Shown: one piece after another, positions 1 to 9,017 of the stretch | How the letters are laid out: each line of letters opens with the position of its first letter | How positions within the stretch are numbered: position 1 is the stretch's first letter | Source: Woeseia sp034521225 | GTDB taxonomy: Bacteria > Pseudomonadota > Gammaproteobacteria > Steroidobacterales > Woeseiaceae | DNA: 64,000 nucleotides | Assembly: GCA_034521225.1 (NCBI GenBank) | Contig: JAXHMR010000033.1 | Location: 186,001 to 250,000 of the forward strand | Direction of reading: 5' to 3' | Program-made: the position numbers and the translations under genes | Notes under the pieces: model-generated | The model's input: the letters and a program-made list of their open reading frames with translations, nothing else | What the model was told of the DNA's origin: nothing | Databases searched by the model: none

Positions 1-67
1 CGTGCCGGATTGGTCACTTGACTGCGGCATTGACAGTTACAGTGAGGAAATTCGGCGCGACCGCTAA
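1..67 (+). CDS. Possible 3' tail of an unidentified upstream gene
   Basis: Reading from base 2, 21 codons stay open to a TAA at 65-67, giving a tail that ends SEEIRRDR. Nothing in it identifies a family, and a stretch this short can be open by chance. It is listed only because it runs off the left edge of the window in the same direction as katG. Confidence 0.2.
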   Translation, partial: VPDWSLDCGIDSYSEEIRRDR

Positions 68-105
68 GCCGATGCCAGCCATCGACGCTAACTTTGGAGA
101 GCGAC

Positions 106-2279
106 ATGGATACAGAAGTGAAATGCCCCGTGATGCACGGCGGTAATACGGCGACGGGACGATCGGTCATGGACTGGTGGCCGAAAAGCCTGAACCTCGA
201 CATCCTGCATCAGCATGATACGAAGACTGATCCGATGGACAGCGGACTTCGATTATCGGGAAGCGGTCAAAACTCTAGACTTCGCGGCACTCAAGCAAGA
301 CTTGCGCGGCGCTGATGACCGACAGCCAGGACTGGTGGCCCGCGGACTGGGGTCATTACGGCGGCCTGATGATCCGCATGTCCTGGCACGCGGCAGGCAG
401 CTATCGCATCGCCGACGGTCGAGGCGGCGGCGGCACGGGAAACCAGCGGTTTGCGCCTATCAACTCCTGGCCGGACAATGTGAACCTCGACAAGGCGCGT
501 CGTCTGCTTTGGCCGATCAAGAAAAAGTACGGCAACAAGCTCAGCTGGGCCGACCTGATCATCCTACGCCGGCACCATCGCCTACGAATCCATGGGGCTG
601 AAAACCTTCGGCTTCGGTTTTGGCCGCGAAGACATCTGGCATCCCGAAAAGGATACTTATTGGGGTCCGGAGAAGGAATGGCTCGCCCCGAGCGGTAGCG
701 AAGACAGCCGCTACTCCGGCGAGCGCGAGCTGGAAAACCCGCTGGCCGCGGTGATGATGGGCCTGATCTACGTCAACCCGGAAGGCGTGGACGGCAAGCC
801 GGATCCGCTCAAGACCGCCCATGACGTCCGCGACACCTTCGCACGGATGGCGATGAACGACGAGGAAACCGTCGCCCTGACCGCCGGCGGCCACACGGTC
901 GGCAAGTGCCACGGTAACGGCGATGCGACACTGCTCGGCCCGGGCCCGGAAGGCTGCGGATGTCGAAGAGCAGGGCTTCGGCTGGATGCAACCAGAGACA
1001 AGCGCGGCATCGGCCGCGACGCCGTCACCAGCGGTCTCGAAGGCGCCTGGACTACGCACCCGGCGCAGTGGGACAACGGCTACTTCCAGACTGCTGCTCA
1101 ACTACGAATGGGAGTTGAAGAAGAGCCCGGCCGGCGCCTGGCAGTGGGAGCCGGTCAACATCAAGGAAGAAGACAAGCCGGTCGATGTGGAGGACCCGTC
1201 GATCCGCTACAACCCGATCATGACCGATGCCGACATGGCGATGAAGATGGACCCGGAGTACCGCAAGATTTCCGAACGCTTCTACAAAGATCCCGGCCTA
1301 CTTCTCTCGAAGGCCTTCGCCCGCGCCTGGTTCAAGCTGACCCACCGCGACATGGGGCCGAAGGCGCGCTACATCGGCCCCGACGTTCCGGAGGAAGACC
1401 TGATCTGGCAGGACCCGGTTCCCGCCGGCCGTACCGATTACGACGTGGATGCCGTCAAGGCAAAAATCAAAGACAGCGGCCTGACGGTCAGCGAAATGGT
1501 TACCACTGCCTGGGACAGCGCGAGGACTTTCCGCGGTTCCGACATGCGCGGCGGGGCCAACGGCGCGCGTATCCGCCTGGCCCCGCAGAACGGCTGGGAG
1601 GGCAACGAACCCGAGCGCCTGTCCAGGGTCCTGAAGGTGCTCGACGGCATTGCAACGGCAACCGGCGCGAGCGTGGCGGACGTCATCGTCCTGGCAGGCA
1701 ATGTCGGCATCGAGCAAGCGGCCAAGGCAGCCGGTGTCGATGTCGCGGTGCCGTTTGCGCCGGGACGCGGCGACGCTTCAGACGACAAGACGGATGCCGA
1801 CTCGTTCGAGCCGCTCGAACCGGTCCACGATGGCTACCGCAATTGGCTCATGAAGGACTATGTGGTCAGCGCGGAAGAGTTGATGCTCGACCGTACCCAG
1901 CTGATGGGACTGACCGCGCCGGAAATGACGGTGCTGGTTGGCGGCATGCGCGTGCTCGGCACCAACCACGGCGGCACGAAGCACGGCGTGTTCACCGATC
2001 GCGAAGGCGCGCTCACCAACGATTTCTTCGTGAACCTGACCGACATGGGCTAACGTCTGGAAGCCCGTTGGTCAGAACCTCTACGAGATCCGCGAGCGCA
2101 GTACCGATGCAGGTCAAGTGGACGGCGACGCGGCTGGATCTGGTGTTTCGGCTCGAACTCGATCCTGCGTGTCTTATGCCGAGGTCTACGCCCAGGACGA
2201 CAACAAGGAAAAGTTTGCGAGGGACTTTGTCGCTGCGTGGACCAAGGTCATGAACGCGGATCGATTTGATCTGGCCTGA
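106..2279 (+). CDS. katG: Catalase-peroxidase KatG (frame-disrupted)
   Basis: Bifunctional haem catalase/peroxidase that removes hydrogen peroxide in the cytoplasm. The start is the ATG at 106, behind a GGAGAG ribosome site. The distal haem signature MIRMSWHAAG is near 375-405, the tyrosine of the Met-Tyr-Trp adduct lies in MGLIYVNPEG, and the proximal histidine in LTAGGHTVGK. The C-terminal half (APEMTVLVGGMRVLGTN) and the usual family ending (FVAAWTKVMNADRFDL) are also present. The coding signal moves between frames about ten times, near 240, 313, 565, 958, 1015, 1095, 2053, 2100, 2145 and 2165, yet the summed length of about 724 codons is normal for KatG. It is either a badly sequenced intact gene or a recently decayed one; the density of breaks exceeds that of the neighbouring essential genes. 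Confidence 0.93.
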
Positions 2280-2381
2280 ACCGACAGCGGGTCGAACGTT
2301 GGCCCGCAACCGCCGGCGGGAAGATGTCTGCTCGGGCGGGCGGATGGGGGTTCGGCTGGGCCGGTCTTTTCCTTGCGGCCG

Positions 2382-2411
2382 TTGCACCGGTACGGCCGAT
2401 TGCCTTATAAT
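2382..2411 (+). promoter_or_regulatory. Sigma-70-type promoter upstream of the rimP operon
   Basis: TTGCAC at 2382-2387, an 18-base spacer and a consensus TATAAT at 2406-2411. It lies about 220 bases before rimP and just before a structured non-coding stretch that ends in a terminator. It is therefore the likely promoter of a leader RNA and of the rimP-nusA-infB operon. Confidence 0.7.
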
Positions 2412-2417
2412 TCGCCG

Positions 2418-2533
2418 CCTGCGCGGTGGTGGGTTCAGTAACACGGACACATGCGAGCCATTGTGTAGTACGGAAATCGTGCTGCTGCTACCGGTTGATC
2501 GGTAGCCGATCAAGCCCCGCTACGGGGTTTTTT
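2418..2533 (+). ncRNA. Candidate small RNA or attenuated leader before rimP
   Basis: Between a strong promoter and an intrinsic terminator lie about 115 bases with no convincing reading frame. They contain a perfect 7-bp hairpin (GCTACCG at 2487-2493 with CGGTAGC at 2500-2506, 6-base loop), followed at once by the terminator hairpin. In Escherichia coli this position is held by a Met tRNA gene; no tRNA cloverleaf can be folded here. It could be an independent small RNA or an attenuator controlling read-through into rimP. The 5' end is estimated from the promoter. Confidence 0.4.
2515..2533 (+). terminator. Rho-independent terminator in the rimP leader
   Basis: CCCCG at 2515-2519 pairs with CGGGG at 2523-2527 across a 3-base loop, followed by six T at 2528-2533. 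It would end transcripts from the 2382 promoter about 100 bases before rimP, so operon expression needs read-through or a further promoter. Confidence 0.7.
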
Positions 2534-2578
2534 GTTGCCCGGTGAAAGCCGCCGGCTCAGGAAGTACGTTGATCAGGA

Positions 2579-2600
2579 ATGGGCCAAAGGCCCATTTTTT
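2579..2600 (+). terminator. Second terminator-like hairpin before rimP
   Basis: ATGGGCC at 2579-2585 pairs perfectly with GGCCCAT at 2589-2595 around an AAA loop, and a T run reaches 2600. It is only about 30 bases before the rimP start, so it may work as an attenuator of the operon rather than as the end of an upstream gene. Confidence 0.6.
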
Positions 2601-2631
2601 GTTTGTAAACAATGAGTTATAAGGGAAGAGT

Positions 2632-3081
2632 GTGACCGGTGACGAGCTCAGGCGTCTGCTCGAACCCAGTATTGAACAGCTGGGCTATGAGCTCAGTGAC
2701 ATCGAGGTAAAGCTCGGTGGCAAGGACGGTGTCGTGCGCGTTTTTATCGACCGGCCTGAAGGAATCGGTCTCGAGGACTGCGAGGCAGTGAGCCGCCAGG
2801 TCAGCGCCGTGCTGGATGTTGAGGATCCGCTGCCGGGCCAGTACGTGCTGGAAGTATCGTCGCCGGGACTTGACAGGAAGTTAACGAAATTTGAGCATTT
2901 TCAGCGGTTTACCGGTGAGGAAGTGCGAATAAGGCTGCGTTTGCCGATGGCGGGGCGCAGGAACTTTCGCGGTGCATTACGCGCCGCGGGCAGGGAAACG
3001 ATCGAAATCGAGGTGGACGGCGAACGGCACAGTTTGCCGCTGGCGGCGATCGAATCGGCGCGCCTCGTGCCGTCACTGTAA
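2632..3081 (+). CDS. rimP: Ribosome maturation factor RimP
   Basis: Assists maturation of the 30S subunit; first gene of the rimP-nusA-infB cluster. The 149-residue length is normal. It shows the RimP pattern: an N-terminal alpha/beta domain with VRVFIDRPEGIGLEDCEAVSR near residues 35-55, the DPLPGQYVLEVSSPGLDRKL motif near 65-85, and a C-terminal SH3-like barrel. The start is GTG at 2632, behind an AGGGAAGA ribosome site; no in-frame ATG gives a fuller protein. The frame is intact. nusA begins 34 bases downstream. Confidence 0.95.
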   Translation: MTGDELRRLLEPSIEQLGYELSDIEVKLGGKDGVVRVFIDRPEGIGLEDCEAVSRQVSAVLDVEDPLPGQYVLEVSSPGLDRKLTKFEHFQRFTGEEVRIRLRLPMAGRRNFRGALRAAGRETIEIEVDGERHSLPLAAIESARLVPSL

Positions 3082-3115
3082 GCAGGTTGGCGGTCGTCTT
3101 TGGAGAAGATGGGAC

Positions 3116-4618
3116 ATGAGTAAAGAGATTTTGATGGTGGTCGACGCGGTCTCGAATGAGAAAGGCGTTGAGAAGCAGATTATCTTCGAGGCCATCGAAG
3201 CCGCGCTGGCGTCGGCTACCCGCCGCCGTCACGGCGATGATATCGACGTGCGCGTCGCTATTGATCGTGACTCCGGCGACTACGAGACATTCCGACGCTG
3301 GCTGGTATTTGAAGACGAGTCGACTGAGCTCGAATTTCCGGATCGTGAACTGCGCATGATCGATGCGGTGGATATCGATGAGAACGCCGAGCCCGGTGGC
3401 TACGTCGAGGTTCCGATGGAATCGGTGGATTTTGGCCGCATTGCCGCCCAGACCGCAAAGCAGGTAATCGTGCAGAAAGTGCGCGAAGCGGAACGCGAGC
3501 AGGTTGTCGAAGAATACAAGGAACGCGAAGGCGAATTGCTGTCTGGCCTCGTCAAACGCGTGGATCGTAACGGTGTCTTCATTGATCTGGGCGGCAACGC
3601 CGAAGGTTTCGTGTCACGCGACCAGATGGTGCCGCGCGAACCCGTGCGTCCGCAGGACCGCATGAAAGCGTTGCTGACCGAGGTACGCTCGGAGCCGCGC
3701 GGACCGCAGTTGTTCATGACACGTACGTCGCCGCAGTTCCTGATCGAGTTGTTCAAAATCGAAGTGCCCGAAGTAGGTCAGGGCCTGATCGAGATTCTTG
3801 GCGCAGCCCGAGATCCCGGGCTGCGTGCCAAGATCGCGGTCAAAAGCAATGACGCGCGCATTGATCCTGTCGGTGCCTGTGTTGGCATGCGCGGTTCCCG
3901 CGTGCAGGCTGTCTCCAATGAGCTTGCCGGCGAGCGTGTCGATATCATCCTGTGGGATGAGAATCCGGCGCAGTTCGTTGTCAATGCGATGTCGCCGGCT
4001 GAGGTGGTCTCGATTGTTGTCGACGAAGACTCGCACAGCATGGATATTGCCGTCGATGAGGACAAGCTGTCGCAGGCCATTGGCCGCGGTGGCCAGAATA
4101 TTCGTCTTGCGAGCGAGCTGGCCGGCTGGGAGCTGAACGTCATGACGGAGAATGACGCTGAGCAGAAGAGCGAGTCGGAAATGCGCGAGTTGCTTGAATT
4201 GTTTACGAAGCAGCTCGATGTCGACGAAGAAGTTGCGCTGATCCTGGTTCAGGAAGGCTTTTCCACGATCGAGGAAGTGGCTTACGTCCCGACGTCGGAA
4301 TTGTTGGAGATCGAGGAGTTCGACGAAGACATCGTCAACGAGTTACGCAACCGCGCGCGAGACGTTCTGCTGACCCAGGCCATTGTGCAGGAAGAGAAGA
4401 TCGACGAGGCCGAGCCCGCCGAGGACCTTCTTAGCCTCGAAGGCATGAATCGGGGGCTGGCCTTCAAGCTGGCCAGCGAAGGCGTCGTGACCCGCGAAGA
4501 CCTGGCCGAACTTGCCACCGACGACCTGCTCGATATCAACGAGATGGACCAGGCGGAAGCCGCGGCATTGATCATGAAGGCCCGGGCGCACTGGTTCGAA
4601 GCGGAACAGCAGGCCTGA
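3116..4618 (+). CDS. nusA: Transcription elongation/termination factor NusA
   Basis: Binds RNA polymerase and controls pausing, termination and antitermination. It has 500 residues, the usual length for gammaproteobacterial NusA. The N-terminal RNAP-binding domain is followed by an S1 domain near 135-200 (LVKRVDRNGVFIDLGG), two KH domains (GMRGSRV and the GRGGQN loop, about 230-345), and the two acidic helix-hairpin-helix repeats found in gammaproteobacteria, ending near 490. The ATG at 3116 starts the canonical MSKEILMVVDAVSNEK. This is one of the few intact genes in the first 12 kb. Confidence 0.97.
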   Translation: MSKEILMVVDAVSNEKGVEKQIIFEAIEAALASATRRRHGDDIDVRVAIDRDSGDYETFRRWLVFEDESTELEFPDRELRMIDAVDIDENAEPGGYVEVPMESVDFGRIAAQTAKQVIVQKVREAEREQVVEEYKEREGELLSGLVKRVDRNGVFIDLGGNAEGFVSRDQMVPREPVRPQDRMKALLTEVRSEPRGPQLFMTRTSPQFLIELFKIEVPEVGQGLIEILGAARDPGLRAKIAVKSNDARIDPVGACVGMRGSRVQAVSNELAGERVDIILWDENPAQFVVNAMSPAEVVSIVVDEDSHSMDIAVDEDKLSQAIGRGGQNIRLASELAGWELNVMTENDAEQKSESEMRELLELFTKQLDVDEEVALILVQEGFSTIEEVAYVPTSELLEIEEFDEDIVNELRNRARDVLLTQAIVQEEKIDEAEPAEDLLSLEGMNRGLAFKLASEGVVTREDLAELATDDLLDINEMDQAEAAALIMKARAHWFEAEQQA

Positions 4619-4641
4619 ACGGGGAATACCTGGAGTAAGTC

Positions 4642-7167
4642 ATGGCAAACGTTACGGTTGCACAATTTGCGGATGTACTGAAAGTCCCCGTCGACAAGCT
4701 GCTGTCGCAGCTCGATGAAGCGGGTATCAAGGTCAGTGGATCCGATGACACGATCAGCGAGGATGCGAAGCTCGAACTGCTGACGCACCTGCGTCGGAGT
4801 CATGGACAGCAGGATACGTCGGCGACATCCGGTGCGCCGCGCCGCATCAGCGCTGAAACGAAAATCGCAATCGGAACTGAGACTGTCCGGTGCGCAGGGA
4901 CGTTCGCGCACGGTAAACGTCGAAGTTCGTCGCAAGCGAACGTACATCAAGCGAGATGTCCTCGAAAAACAGGCGCAGGAAGAGCAGGAAGCACTCGACC
5001 GCGAGCGCCAGGCGGAACAGGACCGCATAGACGCCGAGAAGCGCGAGCAGGAACGGCTGCGCGCCGAGCGCGAGGAGCAGGCGCGGCAGGAAGAGGAAGG
5101 CAAGCGCCTCGCCGAAGAGCAGCAACAGGAAGCGGCTGATGCAGCGCGTGTCGAGGCGCAGAAGGTGGCCGCTGCGGCTACTGAAGAAAAGTGCGCCTGG
5201 AACGTGCTGAACAGGATGCCCGAGACCGCCGCGCCAAGGACAAGGACAAGAAAAAGGGCAAGGCGCCGGAGACTCGCTACGGACGCAAGGAATTGCACGT
5301 TGCGGGCGACAAGAGCGGCCGCCGCAAGCGCAAGGCTCCATCGCGCCGGCGTCCGGTATCAATCAGTGGCGATACGCAGCACGGCTTTGAACTGCCGACC
5401 GCGCCCGTCGTGCGCGAAGTCGAGATACCCGAGAATATTTCCGTGTCCGAGCTCGCACAGAAGATGGCGGTAAAGGGCAACGAGGTCGTTAAGGTGCTGT
5501 TCAACATGGGTGCCATGGTGACGATCAACCAGGTCATTGACCAGGATACGGCAGTACTGGTCGTCGAAGAACTCGGCCACAAGGTGAAGCTGGTAAGCGC
5601 CTCGGATTATGACGAGGCACTGCTTGCCGATGAGCAGCCTGTAGGCGAGACAGTCTCGCGAGCGCCGGTAGTGACCGTGATGGGTCACGTTGACCATGGC
5701 AAGACGTCCCTGCTCGACTACATTCGCCGTGCCAAAGTCGTTGACGATGAGGCCGGCGGCATAACCCAGCACATCGGTGCGTATAACGTTACGACTGACC
5801 GCGGCAAAATTACATTCCTTGATACGCCGGGCCATGCGGCCTTTACGGCAATGCGCGCGCGCGGCGCCGAAGCAACAGATATCGTCATTCTGGTTGTCGC
5901 CGCCGATGACGGCGTCAAGCCTCAGACCGTCGAGGCTATCGAACATGCCCGCGCGGCCGGTGTGCCGATCGTCGTCGCCATCAACAAGATCGACAAGGAA
6001 AGCGCCGATCCCGAGCGTGTCATGAACGAGCTATCGCAGCGGGAAATCATTTCCGAAGCGTGGGGTGGTGAGCACCTGTTCGTCAATGTGTCGGCGCAGA
6101 CTGGAGAGGGCATCGACAAGCTGCTTGAATCGGTACTGCTGCAGGCAGAAGTCATGGATCTCAAGGCCGTAGCGGAAGGTCCGGCACAGGGCCTCGTCAT
6201 CGAGTCGAGTCTCGAGAAGGGCCGTGGCGCGGTGGCGACATTGCTCGTACAGGCCGGCACATTGAAGCAGGGCGACATGATCATTGCGGGCGAGGAATAC
6301 GGCCGTATTCGTAATATGTTCGATGAAACCGGCAAGTCGATCAAAGAGGCGGGCCCGTCCAGCCCGGCGGTTGTCCTCGGTTTGTCGCGGACGCCTGGTG
6401 CCGGCGACGAATTCCTCGTTGTTAAAAACGAGCGCAAGGCGCGCGAAGTCGCGCAGTTCCGGCAGGGCAAATCACGCGAATCAAAGCTGGCCCAGCAGCA
6501 GGCATCGAAACTCGAGGATATGTTCAGCCAGATGACCGAAGGCGACACAGCCGAGGTGGCGCTGCTGATCAAGTCCGATGTTCACGGCAGTACAGAAGCA
6601 TTGCGCGATGCATTGACCAAGCTGTCAAACGACGAAGTAAGGGTCAATGTCATCAGCTCCGGTGTCGGCGGCATCACCGAATCCGATGCTACCCTCGCGG
6701 CTGCCTCGAAGGCGGCCATCATAGGCTTTAATGTTCGCGCTGATAGCGCAGCGCGTGCGGCGATCAAGGAATCGGGCGTCGATGTGCGTTACTACAGCAT
6801 CATTTACGAAGCGATCGACGACGTCAGAGCCGCCCTTACCGGTCTGCTGGCGCCGGAGATTCGCGAGACTATCGTCGGGCTCGCCGAGGTCAAGGATATC
6901 TTCACGTCGCCGAAGTTCGGCTATATCGCTGGTTGTATCGTGACGGAGGGTTACGTCAAACGCGCCAATCCGATTCGTGTGCTGCGCGAGAACGTTGTGA
7001 TCTACGAAGGCGAGCTGGAGTCGCTGCGCCGCTTTAAAGATAACGTCAACGAGGTGCGTTCCGGCACGGAGTGCGGTATCGGTGTTAAAAACTACAACGA
7101 CGTCAAGGTCGGCGACCAGATTGAATGCTTTGAGCGCACAGAAGTTGCGCGCACGCTTGACGGATAG
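4642..7167 (+). CDS. infB: Translation initiation factor IF-2 (frame-disrupted)
   Basis: GTPase that brings initiator tRNA to the 30S subunit. The N-terminal IF2 domain (VAQFADVLKVPVDKLL) and the basic RKRTYIKRDVLE segment lead into a Glu/Arg-rich linker. The G domain carries G1 GHVDHGKTS, G3 DTPGH and G4 NKID, and the C-terminal initiator-tRNA domains end at 7167. The frame shifts near 4850 and returns near 5190, so the two errors cancel and the total length of about 842 codons is natural. The part from 5191 to 7167 is a single open frame. It is essential, so the shifts are most likely sequencing errors. rbfA follows 11 bases later. Confidence 0.95.
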
Positions 7168-7178
7168 CGGGTACCGGC

Positions 7179-7574
7179 ATGCCACGCGAGTATTCCCGAA
7201 ACCAGCGACTGGGTGCGCAATTGCAGCGCAGCCTCAGTGAATTGCTGCGTTTCGAGGTCAAGGACCCGAGCGTCGCCGGCGTGTCACTTACTAACGTGGA
7301 CCTGTCACGCGACCTGAGCGTCGCGCGTGTCTACTTCAGTCTGCTGAACCCGGATGACAATCCGGCGCCTGCCCTGAACGGGCTCGAACGTGCCGCCGGT
7401 TTCCTGAGGGGCAAGCTGGGCAAGGAGCTGCAGATTCGACACATACCCGAACTGCGGTTTCTGCACGATGACAGCATTGCGCATGGTGCGGCGATCAGCA
7501 AGCTGATCCAGGAAGCGCGTGACTCCGATTCAGACTCTGGACCTGACGCCGATCCAGACTCTGAGCAAGTCTGA
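7179..7574 (+). CDS. rbfA: 30S ribosome-binding factor RbfA
   Basis: Cold-shock KH-type factor needed for late 16S rRNA processing. The 131 residues open with the family signature MPREYSRNQRLGAQLQR, then the KH-like core (SLTNVDLSRDLSVARVYFS) and LRGKLGKELQIRHIPELRF. The C-terminus is a short Asp/Ser-rich tail (DSDSDSGPDADPDS) not required by the family. The frame is intact. The stop codon lies 7 bases before the truB start, as in the conserved operon. Confidence 0.95.
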   Translation: MPREYSRNQRLGAQLQRSLSELLRFEVKDPSVAGVSLTNVDLSRDLSVARVYFSLLNPDDNPAPALNGLERAAGFLRGKLGKELQIRHIPELRFLHDDSIAHGAAISKLIQEARDSDSDSGPDADPDSEQV

Positions 7575-7581
7575 ACAGGCA

Positions 7582-8525
7582 ATGGCGGCCGCCGCACAAA
7601 AGCGACGTAAAACCGCGTCGGTCAACGGCTTGCTGCTGCTTAACAAGCCGGCCGGGTTGACGTCGAACCAGGCATTGCAAAAGGTCAAGCGAATGTTGAA
7701 TGCCGCGAAAGCCGGTCACACTGGCAGCCTCGACCCGGCCGCAACCGGCATGCTGCCACTGTGCTTCGGTGAAGCGACCAAAGTGTGCGCCTACCTGCTT
7801 GATGCGGACAAGCGCTACCGCGTCGTGGCAAAGCTGGGTGAGGCCACCGATACAGCTGATGCGGACGGCGTGGTCACCGGGACGGCCGAAGTGCCGGCAC
7901 TGACAGCTCGCGATTGGGAGAGTGCGCCGCGCTCGTTCCTGGGTGAGATCGAGCAGGTGCCGCCGATGTACTCGGCCCCGAAGCAGGGTGGCAAGCGGCT
8001 TTACGAGTTGGCGCGGCAGGGGCAGGTTGTCGACCGCGCGGCGCGCAAGGTGCGGATCCACGAAATTTCGCTCCTTGAGGCGTCAGGATCCGGCGGCTTG
8101 CTTTCCGCGTGCATTGTTCGAAGGGTACGTATATCCGCACGCTGGTCGAGGATGTCGCACGCGCCGCAGGAACGGTTGCACACACGGCAGCCCTGCACCG
8201 GGAAACCGTTGCGGCCTTCAACGCCGCGGATATGCTGGACTTGGACGAAGCCGCAGAGCTGGCGAATGCCGGGCCGGCGGCCTTGCTGGCGCGGCTGATA
8301 CCGGCCGACAGCGCGCTCGGCGATTGGCCCCAATGCCAGCTGCCGCCCGGGGATGCCGAGCGTTTCTGCGGTGGTCAGCTGGTCGACGAGCCAGGTCGCG
8401 CGCCCCAGGCGGCCGGCTGACGCCAGGGTTGACAAGTTGACGCTGGGGGCTTTTTGGGCGTCGGACAGGCAACGGGCGACGGTCGCGTTGCCCCACGGCG
8501 TATTTTCCGGCTGGCATCGGATTGA
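7582..8525 (+). CDS. truB: tRNA pseudouridine-55 synthase TruB (frame-disrupted)
   Basis: Makes pseudouridine 55 in the T loop of tRNAs. The N-terminal catalytic domain has LLLLNKPAGLTSNQAL and the active-site motif GHTGSLDPAATG, where the Asp is catalytic, then YRVVAKLGEATDTADADG. The CSKGTYIRTL motif appears in a different frame after a shift near 8090. A second shift near 8425 restores the true C-terminus (FLGVGQATGDGRVAPRRIF), which stops at 8525. About 314 codons in total, typical for TruB. The ATG at 7582 is chosen because it lies immediately after rbfA. Confidence 0.93.
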
Positions 8526-8660
8526 CGCCAGGCAGGACCAGACAGTGAAATTAACCCCGTGAATCAGCGGATTTAGGCTATTACTGGGCCAAACAGGCGC
8601 TAGAATAGCGCGCTGTAAAAAAGGGCCAGAAGATTAGAGATCGATTGGAGTTTCAGAGAA

Positions 8661-8929
8661 ATGTCACTTACCAGTGAAGGCAAGAGCAGTATCATCGCGG
8701 ATCACGCTCGTGGCTACCCAGATACCGGATTGCCGGAAGTCCAGGTCGCGCCGCTCTTTGCCCCATCAGCGAGCTCACGACGCATTTCAGTGAGCACAAG
8801 AAGGATCACCATTCCCGGCAGGGATTGTTGAAGATGGTCAACAAGCGGCGCAAGCTGCTCGACTATCTCAAAGCGAAGGACCAGGGTCGCTACCGCGAGC
8901 TGATTTCCCGGCTCGGTCTGCGCCGTTAA
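8661..8929 (+). CDS. rpsO: 30S ribosomal protein S15 (one-base deletion)
   Basis: Binds 16S rRNA in the platform of the small subunit. The N-terminal half (MSLTSEGKSSIIADHARG, then DTGLPEVQVA) is in one frame. The C-terminal half (THFSEHKKDHHSRQGLLKMVNKRRKLLDYLK through SRLGLRR) is in the next frame. The gene is 269 bases where 270 are expected, so one base is missing near 8765. A TAGAAT -10-like hexamer at 8601-8606 may belong to its promoter, but no good -35 accompanies it. It sits between truB and pnp, the standard order. Confidence 0.93.
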
Positions 8930-9017
8930 TTTCAACCGGCGCCTTGCAATGAACGAAGGAATCTGACGGCCCTTCAACGGGATCGCGATTGATTCATATT
9001 GCCATTGAATTTTTAAG

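Noticed and set aside
592..2253. 553-codon plus-strand frame
   Set aside because: Only its first part is KatG; most of the rest is an out-of-frame reading of the same gene, rich in Arg/Gly.
2400..2530. Initiator tRNA gene before rimP
   Set aside because: Position expected from E. coli, but no acceptor, D or T arm could be folded.
4282..5298. 338-codon minus-strand frame over nusA/infB
   Set aside because: Cys/Ser/Arg-rich shadow of the Glu/Arg-rich IF-2 linker on the other strand.
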